Shown here: positions 1-5,631 of the stretch, one piece after another | How positions within the stretch are numbered: the stretch's first letter is position 1 | How the letters are laid out: every line of letters begins with the position of its first letter | Source of the DNA: an uncultured Candidatus Udaeobacter sp. | GTDB lineage: Bacteria > Verrucomicrobiota > Verrucomicrobiia > Chthoniobacterales > UBA10450 | Direction: 5' to 3' | DNA: 5,631 bases | NCBI GenBank assembly: GCA_955652715.1 | Contig: CATPBS010000120.1 | Location: 1-5,631 of the forward strand | The notes under the pieces: model-generated | The model's input: the letters and a program-made list of their open reading frames with translations, nothing else | Told to the model about the DNA's origin: nothing | The model's database searches: none | Translations under genes and position numbers: made by a program

Positions 1-267
1 GCACGAGATCGCTTCTTGAACAGCCTTAAATTCCCAACGGTCGCGCTCTGGGTCCACGTCTTTGCTCAGCACCGAAGGGTCGGCGACTTTCTGGCGCAAA
101 AATTCTGGTGAAATATCGGAACCGCCAGTGAGCAGAAGACCGTCCATTTGGTCCAGCGCGACGTCGCCTTTGCGCGCGTCGAAAATATGAACGTCAGGAT
201 GCTTGGTGAAAAATGGCTGAAACAGTTTTTCATCCTTCCGGCGCATCCAGGTAGCCAGATTAGGCAT
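1..267 (-). CDS. Class-I glutamine amidotransferase-like / peptidase C26 (gamma-glutamyl hydrolase type), N-terminal 89 residues only
   Basis: The reading frame is open from the ATG at 267 down to the window edge, so only the N-terminus is present. The 89 residues contain DGLLLTGGSDISPEFL (about residues 42-57) followed by DPERDRWEF (72-80). This is the family pattern: a GG turn, then Asp-x-x-Arg-Asp ahead of a helix leading to the nucleophile elbow. The nucleophilic Cys (usually in a GxCRG-like motif) and the His-Glu pair would lie beyond base 1 and cannot be checked. Family members such as PuuD and folate gamma-glutamyl hydrolase cleave gamma-glutamyl amide bonds; others are ammonia-transferring amidotransferases. 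No other start codon gives a more family-like N-terminus: upstream in-frame codons encode nothing resembling the usual first beta strand, so the protein starts later than many relatives. No signal peptide is seen. It is divergent from the hydrolase/amidoligase genes and may serve the same pathway. The family is fairly sure; the substrate is unknown. Confidence 0.8.
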   Translation of the reverse strand, partial: MPNLATWMRRKDEKLFQPFFTKHPDVHIFDARKGDVALDQMDGLLLTGGSDISPEFLRQKVADPSVLSKDVDPERDRWEFKAVQEAISC

Positions 268-310
268 CGCCGAATTTGCGACTTGCGAATGGGTATGTAA
301 AGAGCACTCG
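268..310. promoter_or_regulatory. Short divergent intergenic region, presumed promoters for both flanking blocks
   Basis: These 43 bases separate the amidotransferase-like start (leftward) from the serine hydrolase start (rightward), so any promoters must sit here or inside the coding ends. AGAG at 301-304, six bases before the ATG at 311, is a plausible ribosome binding site for the rightward gene. TATGTA at 294-299 resembles a -10 box and TTGCGA at 283-288 a -35 box, but they are only 5 bases apart, so they cannot form one sigma-70 promoter. No convincing operator palindrome is visible. The regulatory role is inferred from position. Confidence 0.35.
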
Positions 311-1171
311 ATGTCGCGCGTCGATCTTTCCAGCACCTTAACCGAAGAATTGGAGAGATTGCGTGATGAAAGCAAAGCTCGAGCGATTGCAATAGCGCTG
401 CACGATCTCGAGAGCGGTTTGCGATTTTCACTGATGGGCGACCGCTGGTTTCATGCTGCGAGCACGATCAAAGTCGCAGCGCTTCTGGCGCTCTTTCGCG
501 CGACTGACGAGGGCCGATTTCGGCTGGATGACTCGCTACACGTGCGAAATCGGTTTATCAGCGCAGCAGACGGATCTCCTTTTCACCTCAACCCCGATTC
601 GGACGCGATGCCTGAGCTGTACCAGGCCATTGGGCGGACAGCGCAAATCTCTGCCCTTGCGGAAGGAATGATTGCTGCGAGCAGCAATCTCGCGACGAAT
701 CTGCTCCTCGATTTTCTCGGTGTGGAATATGCGCGAAAGGTTCTGCGGGATGCGCAAGTGGACGGGGTGGAACTGCGGCGAGGTGTTGAAGACCATACGG
801 CACACGAAAAAGGAATAAACAACGAAGTGACTGCCAACGGTTTGGTGACCTTGTTGTCCGCGTTGCGCGGCGGTTTTCTTAGCAGTGAAAGCAAGGAACA
901 AGCGATCGGTATTCTGCTCGGGCAACGATTCAACTCGATGATTCCTGCCGGACTTCCCGCGCATGCGGCAGTGGCGCATAAGACAGGCGAGATCTCGACC
1001 GCCTGCCACGACGTGGGAATTGTGTATTTGCCAGAACGCGAACCGTACGTTGCCGTCATTCTGACTGAATTTGATTCGGAAAGAGAGGGTCGGCGCGAGA
1101 CCGTTGCAGCTATTTCCGAGGCGATTTATCGCTCGGTGACGGGAATGGAACCGAAATCAAATGAGGGCTGA
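311..1171 (+). CDS. Class A beta-lactamase-like serine hydrolase without signal peptide
   Basis: This 286-residue protein has the landmarks of the penicillin-binding-protein/class A beta-lactamase fold in the right order. SxxK is S51-T-I-K54 in HAASTIKVAALLALF. The SxN motif is S124-S-N126 in AASSNLATNLLLD. The third motif is K224-T-G226 in AHKTGE. The length matches a mature class A enzyme plus a short N-terminal helix. E160, in GVEDHTAHEKGINN, lies 36 residues after S124, the spacing of general-base Glu166 after Ser130 in TEM-type enzymes. The Asn expected four residues later (Asn170) is Ala164. The middle motif is SSN rather than SDN. No signal peptide is present and no in-frame start exists between 239 and 310, so the enzyme appears cytoplasmic, unlike true beta-lactamases and DD-peptidases. 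It overlaps the next gene by 11 bases, implying coupled translation. It is probably an acyl-serine peptidase, esterase or amidase. Antibiotic hydrolysis is possible but not the likeliest role. The fold is sure; the substrate is unknown. Confidence 0.88.
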   Translation: MSRVDLSSTLTEELERLRDESKARAIAIALHDLESGLRFSLMGDRWFHAASTIKVAALLALFRATDEGRFRLDDSLHVRNRFISAADGSPFHLNPDSDAMPELYQAIGRTAQISALAEGMIAASSNLATNLLLDFLGVEYARKVLRDAQVDGVELRRGVEDHTAHEKGINNEVTANGLVTLLSALRGGFLSSESKEQAIGILLGQRFNSMIPAGLPAHAAVAHKTGEISTACHDVGIVYLPEREPYVAVILTEFDSEREGRRETVAAISEAIYRSVTGMEPKSNEG

Positions 1172-1757
1172 GGTATTGCGCGCGATTGATGGCCTGAATT
1201 TGCCTGACGATTACCGCGCGCTGCTGCGACCAGGCGAAACGGAAACAGACTTCCAGGGCAACGTTCATCAGCTGCCGCGTTTTTTCTATGAGATCGGCAG
1301 CTGGCAGGAAGCGCGGGAGGTTCGGATGGCGCCGCATTTCACACTCGCGGAATTGATGCTCGTCGATTGCCGTGAAGCGAAACTGCTCCTAAGCCAGTTT
1401 CCTCATTATGTGCCATGCGCAATCGTTTTGCTTGCGAGGTTCTTGGAGGATTTTCGACGCGAAGTCGATGCGCCAGTCTTCATCAGCGCAAACGGGGGCT
1501 ATCGGTCGCCGGCGCATCAGATTGGCGGCGCGAAAAGCATTCATGCCTGGGGCACAGCTGCCAACATATACCGCGTCGGAGACACCTTTCTTTCAGAGGC
1601 GAAGCCCATTGAGAGGTATAGAGCGATTGCGGCCTCTCTTAGCCCGGCTGTGTTTGTTCGGGCGTTCGGACCGGAACGAGGCCAAACCGACGACCATCTC
1701 CACATCGATTTAGGGTTTGCGAGCTTGACTCCGCGCGAATGCAGCGAGGCGAGTTGA
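1161..1757 (+). CDS. M15-type DD-carboxypeptidase-like protein with altered zinc-ligand motif
   Basis: This 198-residue protein has a C-terminal half resembling the peptidase M15 / VanX-DacA zinc fold. FTLAELM (60-66) resembles the helix that opens M15_3 domains. ISANGGYRSPAHQ (108-120) carries the conserved substrate-binding Arg (R115). SIHAWGTAANIY (126-137) matches the first zinc motif, and DDHLHIDLGF (177-186) matches the last, with H181 the expected zinc His and D178 at the catalytic acid position (Glu in VanX). The classical first motif is His-x6-Asp; here H128 is followed seven residues later by N135, so one presumed ligand is Asn. The N-terminal 55 residues match nothing I recognise. 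No signal peptide or membrane segment is seen, so it is likely cytoplasmic. The ATG at 1161 lies inside the end of the serine hydrolase gene. Family members cleave D-Ala-D-Ala or similar bonds. This one may cleave a modified peptide, or may have become a non-catalytic binding protein. Confidence 0.75.
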   Translation: MRAEVLRAIDGLNLPDDYRALLRPGETETDFQGNVHQLPRFFYEIGSWQEAREVRMAPHFTLAELMLVDCREAKLLLSQFPHYVPCAIVLLARFLEDFRREVDAPVFISANGGYRSPAHQIGGAKSIHAWGTAANIYRVGDTFLSEAKPIERYRAIAASLSPAVFVRAFGPERGQTDDHLHIDLGFASLTPRECSEAS

Positions 1758-1772
1758 TCTCGTATTGAGCAC

Positions 1773-3035
1773 ATGAAGGATTTCGGAATAGAACGGGGCA
1801 CACGTTTTTTTCGCGGCCGCGTGCTTGTCGCAACACCCCCGCGCGCCGTGATCGGCTTGGAAGCGGAGTTTAATCTTTTCGTCAACGGACGCAGACGGCG
1901 TCCGGAAAAGGTGTTTGGCGATCCCAGCCGTTTGGTGCGACGGCGAATGATTCCGCGGAGCGGCAAGTCGTTTCAATCTCCGGCTGGCGGTGCGATTTAT
2001 TTTGACACCGGAGTAATCGAAGTCGCGACACCGATTGTTGAACTTGAGCCTGGCTGTTGCTATCGCGCCACGCGCTTACTCTGGGAACAAATCCGGTATT
2101 TACGAGTGGAGCTCGATCACTGGGCCAAACGAAACAACTGCCAATGCCGCCTCCAGGGTTTTAGCACGCATTATAATTTTTCATTTCCAAATGCGCGGAA
2201 ATCACAATTGCGCAATGCGACCAAGCTTGCGTATCTGCTCGCGCACATTTTGCCAGTGCCCGTGCTTTTGTTGGCAGCGAACCGGCAGAGCAGCGCAGTC
2301 GGCGTTCGCCCCCGCAGAACGCGAGTCGAGGTGACAGCTGATTTTACGCCAGATCCCGCATTAATGCTTGCGACGTGCGCTTTCGTCGCGGGTGTCGTGC
2401 AAACGGTGCTCCGCTGGGAAGATTTTGGCTTGAGGCAATTGAACCGGAACGGAATTCCACGCATAACGCCGTTTCGTTTGCGAAAACATTCTTCGCGCCG
2501 CGGGTGGCGGGCCACGGCCGATTCGTTCGGCCGAAATCCGTTCACCGCGGATATCGGTGCGCCACTTTGGAAATTGCGCGACGATCGAATAGTTAGCTTG
2601 CGTGCAATCGCGACAGAAATTTTGACGCCATTTCGCCGACGAATTCGGCAGATTAGCGACTCCAACACCCTGGAGCACATCACCGCAGTTTTCGCGGGAG
2701 ATGCGCGTTCCCTTCTCGACTTCCACAAACGCCCCGAAAGTTATGATGATGTGGGGCGTACAATTGATTGGGGACGTCGAATGCGACGCTGGTCGCGCTC
2801 CAAATACGAAACAATTATCCGTCGGGTGCTCTCGCACGAACCAATGCGCATTGGACAGAAACGATATCGAGTGGATCGGATGAACGGTTGGTATCAGGTC
2901 GACTTTCGAGAAGTCGGAACGAAACGGCGGCGGACATTTAATCTCGACGAATTGGTGCAGATGTCGCCTGTCAAAAGGCCCGGTACCACAGCCTCAAACA
3001 AACGCAACGCTGCCAAAAGGCGTCGCGCCAAATAA
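1773..3035 (+). CDS. GCS2/amidoligase-like ATP-dependent carboxylate-amine ligase, arginine-rich
   Basis: This 420-residue protein carries the sparse signatures of the glutamine-synthetase-fold amidoligases (glutamate-cysteine ligase GCS2 and relatives). GLEAEFNLF (28-36) supplies metal/ATP-site Glu residues E30 and E32. FDTGVIEVATP (77-87) contains E83. GFSTHYNFSFP (129-139) resembles the conserved His motif. RVEVTADFTPD (184-194) matches the Arg-x-Glu...Asp motif near the nucleotide site. Such enzymes form amide bonds by activating a carboxylate with ATP. The region after about residue 340 is probably a separate small beta-rich domain (repeated YRV, WYQVDF and RRTFNLDEL stretches), followed by a basic tail ending KRRRAK. 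By my count about 67 of 420 residues are Arg, unusual for the family and suggestive of an acidic partner or substrate. No signal peptide is seen. The gene begins 15 bases after the M15-like gene and in the same frame, so ATG 1773 is the only standard start available. Its substrates cannot be read from the sequence. Confidence 0.72.
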   Translation: MKDFGIERGTRFFRGRVLVATPPRAVIGLEAEFNLFVNGRRRRPEKVFGDPSRLVRRRMIPRSGKSFQSPAGGAIYFDTGVIEVATPIVELEPGCCYRATRLLWEQIRYLRVELDHWAKRNNCQCRLQGFSTHYNFSFPNARKSQLRNATKLAYLLAHILPVPVLLLAANRQSSAVGVRPRRTRVEVTADFTPDPALMLATCAFVAGVVQTVLRWEDFGLRQLNRNGIPRITPFRLRKHSSRRGWRATADSFGRNPFTADIGAPLWKLRDDRIVSLRAIATEILTPFRRRIRQISDSNTLEHITAVFAGDARSLLDFHKRPESYDDVGRTIDWGRRMRRWSRSKYETIIRRVLSHEPMRIGQKRYRVDRMNGWYQVDFREVGTKRRRTFNLDELVQMSPVKRPGTTASNKRNAAKRRRAK

Positions 3036-3055
3036 TTCGCGCAGCTTCAAACGCC
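3036..3055. other. Convergent intergenic gap without an obvious terminator
   Basis: Only 20 bases separate the amidoligase stop from the DUF885 peptidase stop. GGCGT at 3019-3023 can pair with ACGCC at 3051-3055 over a 27-base loop, and GGCG (3019-3022) with CGCC (3026-3029) over three bases. Neither stem is long nor followed by a T-run, so no intrinsic terminator is called. Transcripts from the two sides probably overlap. Confidence 0.4.
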
Positions 3056-4783
3056 CTATAGCCCCATTAATTCGCGTACGTATTTCACTGGCGGGCTGCC
3101 GTAGGAAATCACCTGGTCGTTGTATTTCCTTAGATCGAAATCCTTGCCTAACTTCTTCTGTTCCTCTGCGCGAAGATCGAGATGCTCGGTCGCACCGACG
3201 AAATAAGTGGAAAGCTGCGACGAGGTGAGCCGAGCGCGTTTCCATTTCGCCACCGCTTCGCCTTCCTGTTGGAAAGTTTCTTTCATCATCAAGTCCATCG
3301 CTTCCTTCTCGCTCATGTTCCCGGCGTGAATACTTTGATCGAGAATGGCGTTGGCGATGGCGCGCAACCGCATTTTCAACTGCTGCATCTTAACCTCGGG
3401 CCCGCCGTAGCCCTGCTCCGCCATCATTTGCTCGCAATAAACCGCCCAGCCTTCGATGAATGTGCCGCTTCGAAAGATCGCGCGGACCAACGTCGGCGCA
3501 TGGAATTCGTTAGCGTGCGCGAGTTGCAGGTAATGACCCGGCATCGCTTCATGAACGGTCAAATCGCGAATCATGTAATTGTTGTATTCGCGAAAGAACG
3601 ATTCCTTTCGCTCCCTTGACCAGTCCTTTGGCGTAGGTGCGACGGTGAAAACTGTTTTGCCATTTTTGTCGAGTGGCCCCGGCGAATCACAATACGCAAT
3701 GGCGACGCCGCGCTTGAATTCGGGCATCGCGATTACGTCGAGCGGAGCACTCGGGACAGCGACCAAATTGTGTTGTTTTACGAAATCAGTAGCTTCCGTG
3801 AGAACTTTTCGCGCATAACCGACAACGGTGGCGTCATCGGGATGTTGCTCCGCAAGCTTGTCGAATACGGCGGCCGTAACCTTATGTTTGTCCGCGAGCG
3901 TTGCCGCGTCTGCGTTGGGAAGATATTTTTTGTAGAGTGGCAGCGCGGTCTCGTAGATGGCGGTTTGTGTTTGCCGCAAATCGGCTTGGGCTCGCTTCAT
4001 GATTTCTTCCATCGACAAGTCCGACGCGAGCGCGAAACGCAACTTCTTTCGGAATTTCTCTGTGCCGAGGCGGAAATTGCCATCGGAGCGCGGCAGCAGA
4101 TCGCCTTGGAGCCACTTTTTGTAATCCTCCAGAGCAGCGGCTGTTTTTTGCTGTAAAGGCGCCAGGTACTTTTTCATTTGTGCAGCTTGATCGAGGAGCG
4201 GCACTAGGCCTTCACGTACCAGATTGATTGCGCCCTGCGTTTGCTCGATCGCTGTCTCAGTGTGAACGCGCGGCGGATGCTGCAGATTGGCTTTTGCCTG
4301 GGCGATCACGCCCGGAATTCTTTCCATGCGCTGGCGCAAGTTCGGAATCCGTTTGTCGGCCGGTGCAAAATCGCGAGCGACCAAGAGATAAAGGCTGTTG
4401 GCCAGGCTCTGCATATAAACCAGCGGGTTCCATTCGGGCTCTTTCAGCTCTTCATCTTGGAAGATCTTGTAATCGATGTTCTCCTTCAGGATCCGAAAAT
4501 CGACATTGTTCGCACCGGTGAGCTGCGACTCGTCGATGGCGTTCAGCTTGTCGCGAAATTCTTTTTGGGTTGCGAGGTCTTTCGCCTGGGCATCAGACGA
4601 GTAATCGGTTAGCTGGCCGTCAAATCGATGGTCACCGAGCTCGGTCGCCTCCTCAGGATTGGCCTGCAAATATTGCTCGATGTAATCGCGAGCAACTTTT
4701 TGAAATTCGTCGTCCTGCGTAGTGGCCGCTGCGATCAACATCGACAACGACAATAAGAGCCCGGCTGTGATGACGACTTTCAT
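3056..4783 (-). CDS. DUF885-family metallopeptidase-like protein, secreted
   Basis: This 575-residue protein has the usual length and layout of the DUF885 (COG4805) family. Residues 1-20 form a signal peptide: a Lys at position 2, a hydrophobic core (ITAGLLLSLSMLIAAA), then a probable cleavage near A18-A20 before a charged, helix-rich domain. The gluzincin-type motif is HEAMPGH (411-417), with H411 and H417 as presumed zinc ligands and E412 as catalytic base. FIEGWAVYCE follows at 442-451, where E444 is the likely third ligand. The C-terminal YFVGATEHLDLR stretch (527-538) and the final PPVKYVRELMGL (564-575) also fit family members. The middle is helical and charged, as in oligopeptidases with an enclosed groove. 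It probably hydrolyses peptides in the periplasm or outside the cell, though few family members have been characterised. It starts 6 bases after the transporter gene upstream on the same strand, so the two are almost certainly co-transcribed. No strong Shine-Dalgarno is visible, suggesting translational coupling. Confidence 0.9.
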   Translation of the reverse strand: MKVVITAGLLLSLSMLIAAATTQDDEFQKVARDYIEQYLQANPEEATELGDHRFDGQLTDYSSDAQAKDLATQKEFRDKLNAIDESQLTGANNVDFRILKENIDYKIFQDEELKEPEWNPLVYMQSLANSLYLLVARDFAPADKRIPNLRQRMERIPGVIAQAKANLQHPPRVHTETAIEQTQGAINLVREGLVPLLDQAAQMKKYLAPLQQKTAAALEDYKKWLQGDLLPRSDGNFRLGTEKFRKKLRFALASDLSMEEIMKRAQADLRQTQTAIYETALPLYKKYLPNADAATLADKHKVTAAVFDKLAEQHPDDATVVGYARKVLTEATDFVKQHNLVAVPSAPLDVIAMPEFKRGVAIAYCDSPGPLDKNGKTVFTVAPTPKDWSRERKESFFREYNNYMIRDLTVHEAMPGHYLQLAHANEFHAPTLVRAIFRSGTFIEGWAVYCEQMMAEQGYGGPEVKMQQLKMRLRAIANAILDQSIHAGNMSEKEAMDLMMKETFQQEGEAVAKWKRARLTSSQLSTYFVGATEHLDLRAEEQKKLGKDFDLRKYNDQVISYGSPPVKYVRELMGL

Positions 4784-4789
4784 CCGACG

Positions 4790-5631
4790 TCAGCTCGGCG
4801 TGCCACCGTGAAGAATCGGCTCCGTCGCGATTTCGTCGAGCGTGGGCTGCTGTGTCTGGAGGTAAGTGCGACCCTTATAGAAACACGACACAACGACGAA
4901 AACGACAGCAGTCGCGAACATCAAAACCGTGAAGAACGTGAAGTATTGATAGTCGGTCAGCTTGCGTGTGCCGTCGGCGTTCAAATCCCACGCGTTAACC
5001 TTTCCAACGAAGAATTCGCCCGCCGCGACACTCAGAAGCCAGAGTGCCATGACGGAGCTCTTCATCGAGTTGGGCGCCTGAGTGTATGAAAACTCAAGGC
5101 CTGTGATCGATACCATCGCTTCACCCAGCGTGAGAATGATGTAGCCCAGAAATTGCCAATTTATGCTCGGATTTAAACCGGCATCGATTTGGCCCTGGAT
5201 CCAAACAATAGGCACAAAAGACAAACCGGTGAGGAAAAGTCCGATGCCGATTTTCCGCAGCGGAGTGAGCGGAAAGACGCGATTGATGAGAGGGTAAATG
5301 ACGTAGTTCACCAACGGGATAAAAATCAGGATCAAGATTGGATTCGCCGTTTGCACCTGAGCAGCGAGCAAATTCAGACCCCATCCCGCAGAAATGTGAA
5401 ACGGCGAAAAGGCAATGTTAATCCAGGGCAACCAGGAAACATGCAGGTTCATTTTCTCGGCTTGTAAAGTCCACTCCACGCCGTTGCTCATGCCCCAGAG
5501 CGCCCAGAAGACTAAAATAAACACGTAAACCATTGCGATCCGGGCGAGCGTGATGAGACCGTCGCGGCTGAATGTTGCTCGCAAATAGCCGAGACCCGCC
5601 GGCGGCACGTGCACCATTTTTTTGCGACCGC
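4790..5631 (-). CDS. POT/PTR2-family proton-dependent oligopeptide transporter, C-terminal part
   Basis: The frame stays open past the right edge (codons for Gly-Arg-Lys-Lys precede the Met at 5617). That Met is therefore probably internal, and the N-terminal half of the transporter lies outside the window. Residue numbers below count from that Met. Membrane segments are visible near 22-42, 92-112, 122-141, 155-173, 186-205 and 225-246. The segment GEAMVSITGLEFSYTQAPNS (165-184) closely matches the TM10 signature of animal PepT1-type carriers, including the substrate-binding Glu (E175 here, Glu595 in human PepT1). FWAL...EWTLQA (37-53) matches TM7, although the usual acidic/Gln-Gln step between the halves reads GMSNG. 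Family members import di- and tripeptides with protons across the inner membrane. It sits directly upstream of the secreted peptidase, which could supply its peptides. The assignment is secure; substrate range is inferred from the family. Confidence 0.93.
   Translation of the reverse strand, partial: GRKKMVHVPPAGLGYLRATFSRDGLITLARIAMVYVFILVFWALWGMSNGVEWTLQAEKMNLHVSWLPWINIAFSPFHISAGWGLNLLAAQVQTANPILILIFIPLVNYVIYPLINRVFPLTPLRKIGIGLFLTGLSFVPIVWIQGQIDAGLNPSINWQFLGYIILTLGEAMVSITGLEFSYTQAPNSMKSSVMALWLLSVAAGEFFVGKVNAWDLNADGTRKLTDYQYFTFFTVLMFATAVVFVVVSCFYKGRTYLQTQQPTLDEIATEPILHGGTPS

Noticed and set aside
283..299. A sigma-70 promoter made of TTGCGA and TATGTA before the serine hydrolase
   Set aside because: The spacing between the boxes is 5 bases instead of about 17.
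66..431. 121-residue minus-strand reading frame spanning the left divergent gap
   Set aside because: It lies in a different frame from the recognisable C26-type sequence at 1-267 and overlaps the serine hydrolase start; its residues show no family pattern.
536..1059. Two long minus-strand reading frames (157 and 158 residues) opposite the serine hydrolase
   Set aside because: They are opposite-strand shadows of a gene with three well-placed catalytic motifs; rich in Arg, Ser and Cys with no recognisable domain.
311..1171. Calling the serine hydrolase an antibiotic-resistance beta-lactamase
   Set aside because: No signal peptide, SSN in place of SDN, no Asn170 equivalent, and gene partners that point to a different pathway.
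2171..2837. Minus-strand reading frames of 185 and 158 residues opposite the amidoligase gene
   Set aside because: They arise from the codon bias of the arginine-rich plus-strand gene and have no domain, plausible start context or neighbours.
3182..4156. Plus-strand frames of 145, 79 and 128 residues inside the peptidase region
   Set aside because: They lie opposite a 575-residue gene with complete zinc motifs and a signal peptide, and look like reverse translations of it.
4790..5617. Treating the Met at 5617 as the true start of a complete 275-residue transporter
   Set aside because: The frame continues to the window edge and only the C-terminal half of a POT carrier is present, so this Met is most likely internal.

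Overview
This window is almost wholly protein-coding: six genes, two of them cut by the window edges, with short gaps between them. No RNA genes, insertion sequences, CRISPR arrays or long repeats were seen. Base composition is moderately GC-rich by eye and looks even throughout, so there is no compositional sign of recent transfer. The gene types suggest a free-living, probably soil or aquatic, heterotrophic bacterium. A PepT1-like proton/oligopeptide transporter and a DUF885 metallopeptidase would fit Verrucomicrobiota or a neighbouring phylum. That placement is an inference from general familiarity with such gene sets, not from a marker gene.

Left part (1-3035). A leftward, truncated class-I glutamine amidotransferase-like gene of the peptidase C26 (gamma-glutamyl hydrolase) type lies divergently from a compact rightward set of three genes, with a 43-base gap between them. 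The three are a class A beta-lactamase-like serine hydrolase (311-1171), an M15/DD-carboxypeptidase-like protein (1161-1757, overlapping the first by 11 bases), and an arginine-rich GCS2/amidoligase-like ligase (1773-3035, 15 bases further on). None of these four proteins shows an export signal within the window. The set therefore looks like a cytoplasmic pathway that makes and breaks amide bonds: one ligase and up to three hydrolases. This is the part most likely to hold an undescribed system, perhaps making, trimming or recycling a gamma-glutamyl or D-amino-acid-containing peptide or metabolite.

Right part (3056-5631). On the minus strand, the C-terminal portion of a POT-family (PTR2) peptide transporter is followed after 6 bases by a DUF885 peptidase with a signal peptide and a complete HExxxGH motif. 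This looks like a two-gene unit for taking up and digesting peptides. The two blocks converge with only 20 bases between their stop codons. Whether peptide uptake feeds the amidoligase block is speculation.
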